Source of the DNA: Telluribacter humicola
GTDB lineage: Bacteria; Bacteroidota; Bacteroidia; Cytophagales; Spirosomataceae
NCBI RefSeq assembly: GCF_017355935.1
Contig: NZ_JAFIQT010000007.1
Coordinates: 268,677 to 332,676, forward strand
Direction: 5' to 3'
Length of the DNA stretch: 64,000 nucleotides
Below are positions 1 to 10,087 of this stretch, one piece after another. Under the pieces are notes generated by a model. It did not search any database. It had not been told where the DNA came from and saw nothing but the letters and a program-made list of their open reading frames with translations. Within the stretch, counting starts at the first letter, position 1, and the number at the start of each line of letters is the position of its first letter. The translations under genes were made by a program, and so were the position numbers.

Positions 1-37
1 TATTTGTAATTTGCCTCTTTATAGGTCTTCTCATCAG

Positions 38-1324
<1,287 letters not shown>

Positions 1325-1347
1325 CTACTATTTATCATTTTGAATAC

Positions 1348-1380
1348 TACCCTGAGACGCCGGCGTCTCAGGGTATTTTT
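1348..1380 (+). terminator. Rho-independent terminator of the amidohydrolase gene
   Basis: Perfect inverted repeat with 14-nt arms (TACCCTGAGACGCC / GGCGTCTCAGGGTA) directly followed by TTTTT, 23 nt after the stop codon. Confidence 0.85.
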
Positions 1381-1399
1381 ATACAATAGCAGGAAAAGC

Positions 1400-1432
1400 T
1401 TGCAATACTGCCATCCAGACTCCTTAAATTAG
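1400..1432 (+). promoter_or_regulatory. Candidate Bacteroidota-type promoter for the MFS gene
   Basis: TTG at 1400-1402, 22 nt, then TAAATTAG at 1425-1432, one mismatch from the TAnnTTTG -7 element. It lies about 40 nt before the ATG at 1470 and just after the preceding terminator. Inferred by eye. Confidence 0.35.
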
Positions 1433-1469
1433 CCACATCAAAGGCTATTTCTCTAAACCCTCTCCCTTT

Positions 1470-2792
1470 ATGACTTCCGAACGCATCGGCAACTACCGCT
1501 GGCGGATTGTTATGCTTCTTTTTGCGGCCACTACCATCAACTACATTGATCGTAACGTACTATCCTTTACCATGATAGACGACGACTTCAAGCGGGAGAT
1601 GATCGGACTGGCACCGGGTCAACCCATTACGGTCGCTGATAACATACTTTATAAGGAGTGGATGGGGTATGTTGATTCGGCTTTTAAGTGGGCTTACGCC
1701 ATCGGCTACGTACTGGCCGGCTGGCTGATCGACCGTATAGGTACCCGCCGTGGGTATGCCATATCCATGTTTATCTGGAGTATCGCCGGTATACTCAATG
1801 CCTTTGTTGGTTCGGTACGTACGATGAGCATGACCCGCTTTATGCTGGGACTGGGTGAATCGGGCAACTTTCCCTCCGCCATCAAGACCGTAGCCGAATG
1901 GTTTCCCAAGCGCGAACGCTCCTTTGCCAACGGGATATTCAATGCCGGTACCAACGTAGGTATTATAGTTACGGCCCTCACCGTCCCCTGGATGACGCTC
2001 AACTACGGCTGGCGTACGTCCTTTATCGTGACTGGTTTGCTGGGCTTTGTGATGCTGGCCATCTGGTGGACTACCTACCGTCGCCCCGCCAAGCACCCCC
2101 ACGTTACCCAGGCCGAACTTGACTACATCAACAGCGATCAGGAAACAGTACCCTTCAAGCGTATTCCCTGGGCTAAGCTACTGACCTACCGCCAGACCTG
2201 GGCCTTCGCCCTGGGCAAGTTCATGACTGACCCGGTGTGGTGGTTCTACCTGACCTGGCTGCCCGACTTCTTTAACAGCAACGAAGCCCTGGATCAGAAG
2301 CTGGACCTGAAAAGCATCGGTATCCCCTTCCTGATCATCTATCTGGTATCGGATGCGGGTAGTATCTTCTTTGGATGGCTGTCGACGAAGTTTATCCAGA
2401 TGGGCTGGTCCATCAACCGGGCCCGCAAGACCACCATGCTTATCTGCGCCATCTGTGTATTCCCGATATTTATCGCCTCTACTACTAACAACATATACAT
2501 AGCCGTGGCCCTGATCTCATTGGCTACGTCGGCGCATCAGGGATGGTCGGCCAATATGTACACCTTCGCTTCAGACCTGTTCCCCCGGCAGGCGGTAGCT
2601 TCTGTGACGGGTATCGGCGGTATGTGCGGAGCCATTGGTGGCGCCCTGTTTGCGGCCGTGACGGGTATCATTATCGGGCGCGTCGGGTACCAGCCCCTGT
2701 TCATCATTGCGAGTGGTACCTACATCGTGGCGCTGGCGATTATTCATTTTATCGTACCGCAGATGCAGCCTGCTAATGTAGAGGATGTGTAA
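1470..2792 (+). CDS. MFS transporter, anion:cation symporter (hexuronate/glucarate-like) family
   Basis: Inner-membrane transporter of 440 aa with the 12-helix MFS pattern. The TINYIDRNVLS segment in the first helix and the loop-2/3 region WLIDRIGTRRG are typical of the ACS branch (ExuT/GudP relatives), which import hexuronates, aldarates and other organic anions with protons. The RFMLGLGESGNFPSAIK segment of helix 4 is also family-typical. It sits between an amidohydrolase and a small outer-membrane barrel and 1 kb before a GntP-family permease, so sugar-acid uptake is the simplest reading. Actual substrate unknown. Confidence 0.88.
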   Translation: MTSERIGNYRWRIVMLLFAATTINYIDRNVLSFTMIDDDFKREMIGLAPGQPITVADNILYKEWMGYVDSAFKWAYAIGYVLAGWLIDRIGTRRGYAISMFIWSIAGILNAFVGSVRTMSMTRFMLGLGESGNFPSAIKTVAEWFPKRERSFANGIFNAGTNVGIIVTALTVPWMTLNYGWRTSFIVTGLLGFVMLAIWWTTYRRPAKHPHVTQAELDYINSDQETVPFKRIPWAKLLTYRQTWAFALGKFMTDPVWWFYLTWLPDFFNSNEALDQKLDLKSIGIPFLIIYLVSDAGSIFFGWLSTKFIQMGWSINRARKTTMLICAICVFPIFIASTTNNIYIAVALISLATSAHQGWSANMYTFASDLFPRQAVASVTGIGGMCGAIGGALFAAVTGIIIGRVGYQPLFIIASGTYIVALAIIHFIVPQMQPANVEDV

Positions 2793-2800
2793 GAGACTTT

Positions 2801-2870
2801 CAATGACCAATAAGCAGTGACCAGTGACCAATAAGGAGTGACTAATGAGCATTGTGAGTAGTGAGCATTG
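2801..2870 (+). repeat. Degenerate ~7-base-period intergenic repeat
   Basis: Directly after the MFS stop codon, iterations of a GTGACCA/ATGACCA/GTGAGTA-like heptamer fill the 70 nt. The 16-mer CAGTGACCAGTGACCA (2815-2830) recurs exactly, inverted, at 32074-32089 next to the sprA stop codon. No coding function is apparent. Confidence 0.6.
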
Positions 2871-2916
2871 AGTTAGGTTTTTGTACCCATACTATTAATT
2901 AACCACACCCTCTACT

Positions 2917-3735
2917 ATGGCTCGGATTTTGACCAGCCTTACAGTCCTGCTCCTCATGCAGAGCTGGACTCATCTCATATGGGCCCAGGATGAATACTTC
3001 AGTACACAGCCTGGCAAATCAAAGCCCAATCATAGTTCGATACTGGGGCGGGTACATAGTCACTATTACGTCCGGTTAGAAGGCTCAACTACTCAGATCC
3101 GGTCACACCTTTCCGGCGATGAGTTTTACTCTCCCTATCCTTTTGGCTTTAACTTCAAAGGCGGGCTTATCTCCGGCTTTAACTACCGGAATAAGTGGGA
3201 GATAGAATCAGGTATCAAACGAATGGGTATCTATACTACCTACAGCTTTGATTTACACAAATCATTGGGTGCATCTCCGGGCGACGGAACGTCGTATAGG
3301 CTGCGTGTTACTTACTGGCACATTCCGGTGGTCCTAAAAGTAGTTCTGTGGCAACTCAGGAAAAACATGACTGCTATGGCTACGCTGGGGGCAGGTTACA
3401 GCTGGGAGGGAGACAATGGAATTAAAATGATAGGCCCCAACATGTCCCGAAACGGCAGAGGGCTGCCTAACGGTACAATGCTCTACTATACTACAACCGA
3501 CAATCACACCCATTCATCAAGCTTTTTCTCGGGCGAAACCGGTTTGGAGTTCAACTGGTACTTTATCCGAAAACTAGGTTTGACGGCCTCCGTGAAGCGT
3601 CTATTTGGCCCTGATAATTTGCTTCGTTTAGATAGTAAATTAGTAGATGATGCGCAAGGCACTACTTACCAGGTCAAAACACAGGCAGGAGCCAACGGTA
3701 CCAGTGTAATGGCCGGACTGAGGTATCGCTTTTGA
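2917..3735 (+). CDS. Outer-membrane beta-barrel protein, unknown function
   Basis: Predicted small outer-membrane barrel of 272 aa. Signal peptide at residues 1-23 (MARILTSL...IWA|QD). The rest alternates hydrophobic and polar residues in short strands (for example KWEIESGIKRMGIYTTYSF), and the chain ends in an aromatic-rich strand MAGLRYRF with terminal Phe, the usual signal for BAM-dependent insertion. It resembles the broad 'porin family / outer membrane beta-barrel' group of Bacteroidota but no specific function can be named. It lies between two inner-membrane transporter genes on the same strand, 36 nt before the GntP gene, so it may be co-transcribed with it. Confidence 0.65.
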   Translation: MARILTSLTVLLLMQSWTHLIWAQDEYFSTQPGKSKPNHSSILGRVHSHYYVRLEGSTTQIRSHLSGDEFYSPYPFGFNFKGGLISGFNYRNKWEIESGIKRMGIYTTYSFDLHKSLGASPGDGTSYRLRVTYWHIPVVLKVVLWQLRKNMTAMATLGAGYSWEGDNGIKMIGPNMSRNGRGLPNGTMLYYTTTDNHTHSSSFFSGETGLEFNWYFIRKLGLTASVKRLFGPDNLLRLDSKLVDDAQGTTYQVKTQAGANGTSVMAGLRYRF

Positions 3736-3771
3736 TTAAACCTATAAACTCTTTCCATCCAATTTTCCTAC

Positions 3772-5097
3772 ATGTACCTGATCATCGTTGTCCTACTGAG
3801 TATCCTGTTTATTGTAGTGGGCACCGCCCGGTTCAAGCAGCATCCCCTACTGCTGCTGCTACTGGCGGCCCTGGGTGTGGGACTGGCTACCGGCCACCCC
3901 GCTCCCGAACTGATTAAAACGATCGGCAGGGGCTTTGGTGACTTACTGGGAGCCATTGGGTTGGTAGTAGTACTTGGGAGTGTAGTAGGGGTAGTACTGG
4001 AGCAGTCGGGCGCGGCGCAACGCATTGCCGACGCGGTACTCCGGCTGTTCAGCGAGAAACGTCCGGCCCTGGCCATGGCCTCCATAGGTGCCGTAGTGGG
4101 CATACCCGTATTCTGTGACTCGGGATTTATCATCCTCTCCAAGCTGAGCCAGCACGTGGCCCGGCGTACGGGAGTAAGTCCGGCGGTCACGTCACTGGGA
4201 CTAGCCGGCGGCCTGTACACGACGCATACCCTGGTACCTCCTACACCCGGACCTATTGCGGCCGCGGGCAATCTGGGCGCGGAGCCTTATCTGGGCTTAG
4301 TAATTGGTTTAGGTCTTATCATTACGATTCCCAACATCCTGCTGATTACCTGGTGGGCCCGGCGCGCCGGTAGCTCGCTGATTCCATCATTACCGAAGAA
4401 AGATACGGCCGAAACCACTCCCCATCTGCCCTCTCTTTCGACCTCCATGACTCCTATTCTGGTTCCTCTGCTACTCATTACGGTGGCTTCATTTGGTAGT
4501 CTGTTAGGGCTGGCCGGGTCATTAACCAGGGTAGTTTACTTTCTGGGTAATCCGCTCGTAGCTCTCCTGCTGGCAGTATTTTTCTGCATTCCGCTCCTTC
4601 GCCATTCTACAAAAAGTACTTTATTCCAAGCAATCTCGGAAGGAATTATTCAGGCGGGTCCCATTCTGGTACTTACGGGAGCCGGTGGCGCCTTTGGCGC
4701 GGTACTGAAAGCTACCTCACTGGCAGAGGTAGTGAGCGGCTGGTTGGGTGGTGAAGCTCTCAGTGGAGTGGGCCTACTCCTCTTTGCGTTCTGTACCGCG
4801 GCCTTTCTCAAAACCGCCCAAGGCTCTACCACCTCATCGCTGGTTATTACCTCCTCCCTTCTGGCTCCGTTTGCCGTACAGGCAGGCTTTGATACCGGTA
4901 TAGAGCTGGCCTTGCTGGTAGCCGCTGTGGGTAGCGGAGGTATGGTAGCTTCCCATGCCAATGACTCGTACTTCTGGGTCGTATCGCAGTTTAGTGGCCT
5001 CAACAGCCGCGATGCCTACCGTAGCTTTACGGTACAGACCTTCCTGCAGGGCCTGGTTAGCATCACAATGGTCCTGCTCCTGTATCTGTTCTTATAA
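3772..5097 (+). CDS. GntP-family gluconate:H+ symporter-like permease
   Basis: Polytopic inner-membrane permease of 441 aa (about 12 hydrophobic segments) matching the GntP/Gnt family, which takes up gluconate and related sugar acids by proton symport. Family-typical segments are HPLLLLLLAALGVG near residue 24, GIPVFCDSGFIIL at about 109-121, HTLVPPTPGPIAAAG at about 151-165, and AQGSTTSSLVITS at about 348. The start ATG is 36 nt after the barrel gene. Its neighbours, an ACS-type MFS transporter and a Gfo/Idh/MocA oxidoreductase, fit a sugar-acid module, but specificity is inferred. Confidence 0.87.
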   Translation: MYLIIVVLLSILFIVVGTARFKQHPLLLLLLAALGVGLATGHPAPELIKTIGRGFGDLLGAIGLVVVLGSVVGVVLEQSGAAQRIADAVLRLFSEKRPALAMASIGAVVGIPVFCDSGFIILSKLSQHVARRTGVSPAVTSLGLAGGLYTTHTLVPPTPGPIAAAGNLGAEPYLGLVIGLGLIITIPNILLITWWARRAGSSLIPSLPKKDTAETTPHLPSLSTSMTPILVPLLLITVASFGSLLGLAGSLTRVVYFLGNPLVALLLAVFFCIPLLRHSTKSTLFQAISEGIIQAGPILVLTGAGGAFGAVLKATSLAEVVSGWLGGEALSGVGLLLFAFCTAAFLKTAQGSTTSSLVITSSLLAPFAVQAGFDTGIELALLVAAVGSGGMVASHANDSYFWVVSQFSGLNSRDAYRSFTVQTFLQGLVSITMVLLLYLFL

Positions 5098-5207
5098 GCA
5101 GAGGACATTCGGCCACTCAACCTTCCCGCAAAGTTTCTTATGTTAGAAAGTAATTTTACTATCGCCTATTCTTTATTATCTCTGAACCAATCAACACATA
5201 CTTTTAT

Positions 5208-6329
5208 ATGTTTACCCGTCGCGACTTTTTACAGAACCTTACTATGGGTGTAGGCTTCACAGCCGTAGCCCAAAGTCTTATTTCACCTGCTGCTGCCTCT
5301 CCTGTCCTTTCTAATACAAAGCCTGCCCAAAAGCTTCGCGTAGCCATTATGGGTTTGGGCAGTTATGGTACCCGTGTGGCCGAGGCCATGGAAAAATGTG
5401 AACTAGCCGAGCTGACAGGTATTATCACCGGCACACCGGCCAAGGCCGAAGCCTGGAAGAAGAAGTACAACATCCCCGACAAAAATATCTACAACTACAA
5501 TACCGTCAGCCAGATCAAAAACAATTCAGACATTGACGTAGTGTACGTGATCACGCCTAACTCGCTGCACCACAAGCACGTGATACAGGTAGCCAATGCC
5601 GGCAAACACGTAATCTGCGAAAAGCCCGTAGCCGACAATGCCAAACAGGCCCGCGAAATGATTGCTGCCTGCAACAAAGCTGGTGTAAAGTTCTACGTTG
5701 GGTACCGACTCCACTTTGAGCCCCACACCCGTGAACTGATTCGCATGCGCGAAGCCGGTGAGTTTGGTAAAGTGATGTTTATGGAAAATGGTTCAGGTTT
5801 CAAAATCGGTGACCCTACTCAGTGGCGCCTCAAGCAGGAATTGGCGGGAGGTGGCGCCCTGATGGACGTTGGTATCTACTGCATCAATGGAGCACGCTAT
5901 GGAACGGGTGAAGAACCTACCTGGGTAACAGCGCAGGAAGTAAAGACAGATCCGGTCAAATTTAAAGAAGTAGATGAAACGATGACCTTTCAGCTGGGCT
6001 TCCCGAGCGGAGCCATTGCCAACTGCTCTACTACCTACAACTTCAATGGTCTGGGAGGCCTGAGACTGATTGGAAGTAGCGGATTTGCCGAATTAGATCC
6101 GGCATTTGGCTATGGTCCCATCAAGGGAGTGACCCATAAAGGGCCTATGAACCAGCCCATAGTAACGCACCAGACCGCTCAGATGGATGGCCTGGCCGAC
6201 TGTATCCTGAACAACAAGCCCGACCCGAATATGACCGGGGTTGAAGGACTAAAAGATATGCTGGTAATTGACGCGATCTACGAGTCGGTCCGTCAGGGCG
6301 GCAAGAAGATTATGATTGGTAAGGTGTAA
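5208..6329 (+). CDS. Tat-exported Gfo/Idh/MocA-family oxidoreductase (glucose-fructose-oxidoreductase-like)
   Basis: NAD(P)-dependent sugar oxidoreductase of 373 aa. The N-terminus carries a twin-arginine signal (TRRDFLQ at residues 3-9, hydrophobic stretch to about 30), so it is probably exported folded with its cofactor. A Rossmann fold follows (VAIMGLGSYG at about 45-54), then the family signature EKP at 138-140 and the catalytic segment MDVGIYCIN (Asp220, Tyr224). Relatives include glucose-fructose oxidoreductase and the many exported Gfo/Idh/MocA enzymes of Bacteroidota, some of which oxidise sugars to 3-keto derivatives. Its 3' end meets that of convergent gldF with only 4 nt between. 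Confidence 0.88.
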   Translation: MFTRRDFLQNLTMGVGFTAVAQSLISPAAASPVLSNTKPAQKLRVAIMGLGSYGTRVAEAMEKCELAELTGIITGTPAKAEAWKKKYNIPDKNIYNYNTVSQIKNNSDIDVVYVITPNSLHHKHVIQVANAGKHVICEKPVADNAKQAREMIAACNKAGVKFYVGYRLHFEPHTRELIRMREAGEFGKVMFMENGSGFKIGDPTQWRLKQELAGGGALMDVGIYCINGARYGTGEEPTWVTAQEVKTDPVKFKEVDETMTFQLGFPSGAIANCSTTYNFNGLGGLRLIGSSGFAELDPAFGYGPIKGVTHKGPMNQPIVTHQTAQMDGLADCILNNKPDPNMTGVEGLKDMLVIDAIYESVRQGGKKIMIGKV

Positions 6330-6333
6330 TCCC

Positions 6334-7062
6334 TTACCTTCTGAGCTGGCCTATCCGCCAGTACGTCAGATAGAGAAAGAAGGCCGTCAGGCTAAGCAGA
6401 TATATGACATTGCGCGAGTCGACCAGGCCCCGTCCGAGGGCCTGGTACTGCTCGTCCAGGGCTATCCACGAAAATACGGAGGCCAGCCCACTACTTCCCA
6501 GCAGCTGTGTCAGCGCGCCAAAACCGACATACCACACAAAGCCCAGAAAGACGCCCAGTACAAAGGCCACGATCTGATTGTCATTGAGTGAGGAGGCCCA
6601 CAGCCCCATGGCCACCAGTACCCCGCTCAGCAACAGGAGACCTATATAAGACCCCACCACCGCCGCCGAATCAATATTACCGGGCGGATTACCCAGCCAG
6701 TAAACACTGAGGTAGTACAGTAAGGTAGGCAGTAAGGTAAGCGCTACGAGCAGCCAGTTGGCCAGGAACTTGCCCACTACCAGCGACCAGTCGGTCAGGG
6801 GCTTGGTAAGCAGTAGTTCAATGGTACCGTTGCGGATCTCCTCCGCCACCGAACGCATGGTAATGGCCGGGATCAGGAACAACAGTACGTAAGGGGTAAG
6901 GGTAAAGAAGGTATTCAGGTCGGCATAGCCGTAGTCAAGTACACTGGTATCCGGAAAAACCCACACGATAAGCCCTACTGCTACCAGAAAAGCCGCCATG
7001 ACAATGTAGGCGATCAGCGAGTTAAAAAAACTATTTACTTCCTTACGAAATATAGCAAACAC
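6334..7062 (-). CDS. gldF: Gliding-motility-associated ABC transporter permease GldF
   Basis: Integral membrane permease of 242 aa with six hydrophobic segments, closely matching GldF: FRKEVNSFFNSLIAYIV at the N-terminus, LLFLIPAITMRSVAEE at about 61-76, then NGTIELLLTKP and NPPGNIDSAAVVGSYIGLL. GldF works with the ATPase GldA and the substrate-binding-like protein GldG in Flavobacterium gliding. Start codon is GTG. In gliding Bacteroidota gldG normally lies immediately downstream; here gldF runs straight into a convergent oxidoreductase gene with 4 nt between, and no gldG is present in the window. Confidence 0.85.
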   Translation of the reverse strand: MFAIFRKEVNSFFNSLIAYIVMAAFLVAVGLIVWVFPDTSVLDYGYADLNTFFTLTPYVLLFLIPAITMRSVAEEIRNGTIELLLTKPLTDWSLVVGKFLANWLLVALTLLPTLLYYLSVYWLGNPPGNIDSAAVVGSYIGLLLLSGVLVAMGLWASSLNDNQIVAFVLGVFLGFVWYVGFGALTQLLGSSGLASVFSWIALDEQYQALGRGLVDSRNVIYLLSLTAFFLYLTYWRIGQLRR

Positions 7063-7127
7063 AAACGGTCCTTTTGGTTATTAGGATAACATGAACACAA
7101 GCAGTAACGTACGCAGCAACCTTCTTC

Positions 7128-7643
7128 TTATTCAAATACCGGGCGGGTTTTACGCATTACGGCCGCTACAATCAATGAAATGATAAAACCAATGATCAGG
7201 TAGGTTATCACTCCGGTAAAAAACATGATACCGGGCGACATAAACTTCTGCGAAATAGCCATGGCCTGATCAATCTGAGCATCGTCCAGCCCACGGCCTT
7301 CCATTTCTTCACGTGCCCGATCCAGCGACTGCTGCATGATGGTCGTATCAATAAACTCCATATAGAACATGGTAAAGGTAGCCGCCAGTATACCCACTAT
7401 GGCCGCCACCAGTGACCCCGTCCCCAGTCCTTCACCGTAGGTCATAAACCCGCCATTCTGATCCCGAAAGTCTTTCATAGCCCATACAATTCCCCCAATC
7501 AGGATAAAGAAGGCAAGCGAAGCCAGAGCCCGGTTCTGGGCTAAACCACTTACATTAATAATCGTCGAATATACAATGACAACAACCGCTGTAATGACGC
7601 CATACTTAAGGGCTACACGCGCAGTAGATACATTTTCTTGCAT
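7128..7643 (-). CDS. DUF4199 domain membrane protein
   Basis: 171 aa with four hydrophobic helices (about 12-32, 38-56, 74-96, 134-165) and a soluble loop between helices 3 and 4 containing EFIDTTIMQQSLDRAREEME. This arrangement, including the MKDFRDQNGGFMTYGEGL segment, is that of DUF4199, a Bacteroidota family of unknown function often encoded near dihydroorotase homologues. It is followed by gldF on the same strand (65 nt) and preceded by a second, diverged DUF4199-like gene. Confidence 0.8.
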   Translation of the reverse strand: MQENVSTARVALKYGVITAVVVIVYSTIINVSGLAQNRALASLAFFILIGGIVWAMKDFRDQNGGFMTYGEGLGTGSLVAAIVGILAATFTMFYMEFIDTTIMQQSLDRAREEMEGRGLDDAQIDQAMAISQKFMSPGIMFFTGVITYLIIGFIISLIVAAVMRKTRPVFE

Positions 7644-7744
7644 ACAGGTAGGATTAAAGGGGTTATGAATAATAATGCCAATATAGCAAAACCTGCATTA
7701 TCACACTACCAGATCAGGATGAACGGCCTGTATCAGGATATAGA

Positions 7745-8311
7745 CTACTGCTGTCGGGGATCCCGCATGATGCTGTAATTCTGACGGCGCATGATCATAG
7801 ATATAAGGATAATCGGCAGTATACCCATAATGGTTTTCTTGCTCAGCTCATCCGCGATTACCTCTGACCGCTCGGTAGCCTGTACGCTACGGAGCATGTT
7901 CTGAAACTCAGCTTCACCGATGTTTTTGACCATTTCGGCTTTGCCCTGGATCAGCAGTTGCTGCATGTCGGCCAGGTAGTTGGTGAATACCGCCGGATCT
8001 ACATAGGTAATAAAGAAGTAGATCAGCCAGCCGTTGATCAGAGCGGCAAAGGTATTGACGATATAGCAGATAGATAGGGCCTCCCACAGGTGCAGCATCC
8101 CGTTACCAACATTCTTGCGGTAGTACCAGCAGGCCGCAACCATCATGATCGCATGAATCCCAAAATCAAGGGCTTTCTTATTGCCCAGCGGCGCTACGCC
8201 AATTAAATACAGTGCCAGAAAAAACACAAATGCCAGGACTCCGGTAAGGCCACCAAAGGCAAGAGGTACCTTGAGCAAAGGTTTCCTAAAAAAATTCAGT
8301 ATACTATTCAT
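7745..8311 (-). CDS. DUF4199-like membrane protein
   Basis: 188 aa; same plan as the neighbouring DUF4199 protein but strongly diverged: helices at about 14-36, 48-62, 80-102 and 160-175 and a long soluble loop (DPAVFTNYLADMQQLLIQGK...) with many charged residues before the last helix. It ends in a basic tail MRRQNYSIMRDPRQQ. It begins 20 nt after the dihydroorotase-like gene on the same strand, so the two are probably co-transcribed. Function unknown; assignment to DUF4199 is by topology and loop resemblance. Confidence 0.7.
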   Translation of the reverse strand: MNSILNFFRKPLLKVPLAFGGLTGVLAFVFFLALYLIGVAPLGNKKALDFGIHAIMMVAACWYYRKNVGNGMLHLWEALSICYIVNTFAALINGWLIYFFITYVDPAVFTNYLADMQQLLIQGKAEMVKNIGEAEFQNMLRSVQATERSEVIADELSKKTIMGILPIILISMIMRRQNYSIMRDPRQQ

Positions 8312-8331
8312 AATACAATCAACAAGACCAA

Positions 8332-9618
8332 CTACTCAAACCAGCGGAAACCTCCCTGGTTCACTACTCCACAGACCCGTCCCCGCAGCACCTTACCCAG
8401 GAAAGGGGTGTTCTTTGACTTCGAGTAGGTCCGCACAAAGGTCCACTCCGCATCAGGTCTGAAGAAAGTCAGATTGGCCGGTTTGCCCTCTTCAAGGGTT
8501 ACCTGGGGCAGGCGCAGGATTTGCCGCGGACGGCTGGTCAGCTTTTCGATCAACGCCTCCAGTCCTAAGCCGCTGTGCATCTGAGTCAGCGCAAAGGCGG
8601 TTTCTAAGCCGGTAATACCAAAGTCAGCGTGATCAAATTCCAGGTTTTTACTCTCCTCATCGTGCGGACTATGATCCGACACCACAGCATCAATGGTACC
8701 GTCAGCTAATGCCTGTCGCACCGCCTGGGCATCGGCCTCACTACGGAAAGGAGGATTAACTTTTAGATTTGTATCAAAGTCCATCAAGTCTTTGTCCTCG
8801 AATGCCAGCTGGTGAGCCGCCATGTCGCACGATACCGGCAGCCCTTTAGCCTTGGCTTCGCGGATCAGCTCCACAGCCCGGGCCGTAGACACCAGCGAAA
8901 CGTGGAGCAACGGCAGGCCGGTATCGGGGGTAGTACTCTTTTCTAATGCATATTCAAGCAGCTTCAGGTCGCGGCTCAGCATCATTTCTTCGGCCAGAGC
9001 CGGCATCCCTTTTAGTCCCAGCAAGGTACTGGATACACCTTCGTGCATCTGCCCAAACAAGGTCAACTGCTTGTCTTCGGCGCGGTTCATCAACAGGGCA
9101 TTCAGGGGGCTCAGGTACAGGAGTGCTTTCAGCAGGATATCCGCGTTCTGGATGGGATGCTCTCCGTCGGTAAAGGCCACCGCTCCCGAAGTATGCAGGT
9201 CTATCATATCGGTGAAGTCGACACCGTCCGTCCCTTTGGTCACGGCGGCGGCGGCGTGCAGTACTACGGGTCCGCCGTTACTGCCCTTCCTGACGTAGTT
9301 GAGGGTATCCTTGGAGTCTACTACCGGACGTGAGTTAGGTAACAGTACGATTTCGGTAAAGCCACCGCGGGCGGCTGCTTCCTGTACCGACTCTATACTC
9401 TCCTTGTGCTCATAGCCGGGGTCACGCGAGGCTACGCGCATGTCGATCCAGCCGGCCGACACGCACAGGCCGTTGCCTTCTCTTACCTCGGCGCCGTCGG
9501 CCGCGAGACCATCCCCGATCTGAGTCAGGATACCATTCTCAAGTAGCAGATCCTTTACCTGTCCGTGCAGCGGAGAGGCCTTGTCAATAATACGAACCGA
9601 ACGTAGTAGTACTTTCAT
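8332..9618 (-). CDS. pyrC: Dihydroorotase homologue, probably catalytically defective
   Basis: 428-aa type I dihydroorotase homologue (amidohydrolase superfamily; the active enzymes interconvert carbamoyl-aspartate and dihydroorotate in pyrimidine synthesis). The fold markers are present: N-terminal IIDKASPLHGQVKDLLLENG, LPNSRPVVDS (usually PNTxPxxD), LLHVSLVST, DMAAHQL and SDHSPHDEESK near 315. However, the first metal motif, normally DxHxHxRxPG, reads DMRVASRDPG (residues 58-67): both zinc-binding histidines are gone (Arg, Ala). It may be a non-catalytic partner of aspartate transcarbamoylase, as known for pseudo-dihydroorotases, or may have another role. I recall similar HxH-less homologues in other Bacteroidota, so the loss may be lineage-wide. 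Confidence 0.8.
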   Translation of the reverse strand: MKVLLRSVRIIDKASPLHGQVKDLLLENGILTQIGDGLAADGAEVREGNGLCVSAGWIDMRVASRDPGYEHKESIESVQEAAARGGFTEIVLLPNSRPVVDSKDTLNYVRKGSNGGPVVLHAAAAVTKGTDGVDFTDMIDLHTSGAVAFTDGEHPIQNADILLKALLYLSPLNALLMNRAEDKQLTLFGQMHEGVSSTLLGLKGMPALAEEMMLSRDLKLLEYALEKSTTPDTGLPLLHVSLVSTARAVELIREAKAKGLPVSCDMAAHQLAFEDKDLMDFDTNLKVNPPFRSEADAQAVRQALADGTIDAVVSDHSPHDEESKNLEFDHADFGITGLETAFALTQMHSGLGLEALIEKLTSRPRQILRLPQVTLEEGKPANLTFFRPDAEWTFVRTYSKSKNTPFLGKVLRGRVCGVVNQGGFRWFE

Positions 9619-9668
9619 TTATCAGAAACAACGATATGGTTTTTCACCACCTCCTGTAAGTTATATTC

Positions 9669-9693
9669 AAAAAAAAAGCTCCTCGCGGAGCTT
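9669..9693 (-). terminator. Terminator of gcvH
   Basis: Minus-strand hairpin AAGCTCC-GCGA-GGAGCTT followed by a run of nine T, starting 14 nt beyond the gcvH stop codon. Confidence 0.85.
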
Positions 9694-9706
9694 AAAGGGA
9701 AGCTGA

Positions 9707-10087
9707 TCAGGCGCCTATAAATTGTTTGTACTCCTCAGCCGACATCAGACCATCCAGTTCACTGGGGTCAGACAGCTGCATACGGATCATCCAACCGGCT
9801 CCATAAGGATCATTATTTACCGTTTCGGGAGCGCCGTCCAGTACCGGATTAAGTTCCAGGATTTCGCCTGTCACGGGTAGGAAAAGATCGGACACCGTCT
9901 TCACCGCCTCTACCGAACCGAATACATCGTTCATCGAAAGGCTTTCACCCACGGTAGTAACATCTACATATACAATATCTCCCAACTCATTCTGGGCGTG
10001 ATCGGTAATACCCACAACAGCCATATCACCGTCCAGGCGTATCCACTCGTGGTCTTTGGTATATTTTAGTTCTTCGGGGAATTGCAT
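9707..10087 (-). CDS. gcvH: Glycine cleavage system H protein
   Basis: Lipoyl carrier protein of 126 aa, the usual family length. Starts MQFPEELKYTKDHEWIR; the lipoylation site is Lys63 in GSVEAVKTVSDL, followed by PVTGEILELN. It shuttles the aminomethyl group between the P and T proteins of glycine decarboxylase in the cytoplasm. The P, T and L genes are not in this window. It has its own terminator, so it appears monocistronic. Confidence 0.96.
   Translation of the reverse strand: MQFPEELKYTKDHEWIRLDGDMAVVGITDHAQNELGDIVYVDVTTVGESLSMNDVFGSVEAVKTVSDLFLPVTGEILELNPVLDGAPETVNNDPYGAGWMIRMQLSDPSELDGLMSAEEYKQFIGA

Noticed and set aside
2793..2916. Heptamer repeat region as a tRNA or small RNA gene
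   Set aside because: No cloverleaf or stable hairpin; the sequence is only a degenerate tandem repeat.
6316..6591. Plus-strand ORF at the oxidoreductase/gldF junction, considered as a gldG remnant
   Set aside because: It is antisense to gldF and its translation shows no GldG similarity.
8822..9298. 158-codon plus-strand ORF inside the dihydroorotase homologue
   Set aside because: Antisense shadow; Ser/Arg-rich translation without recognisable motifs.
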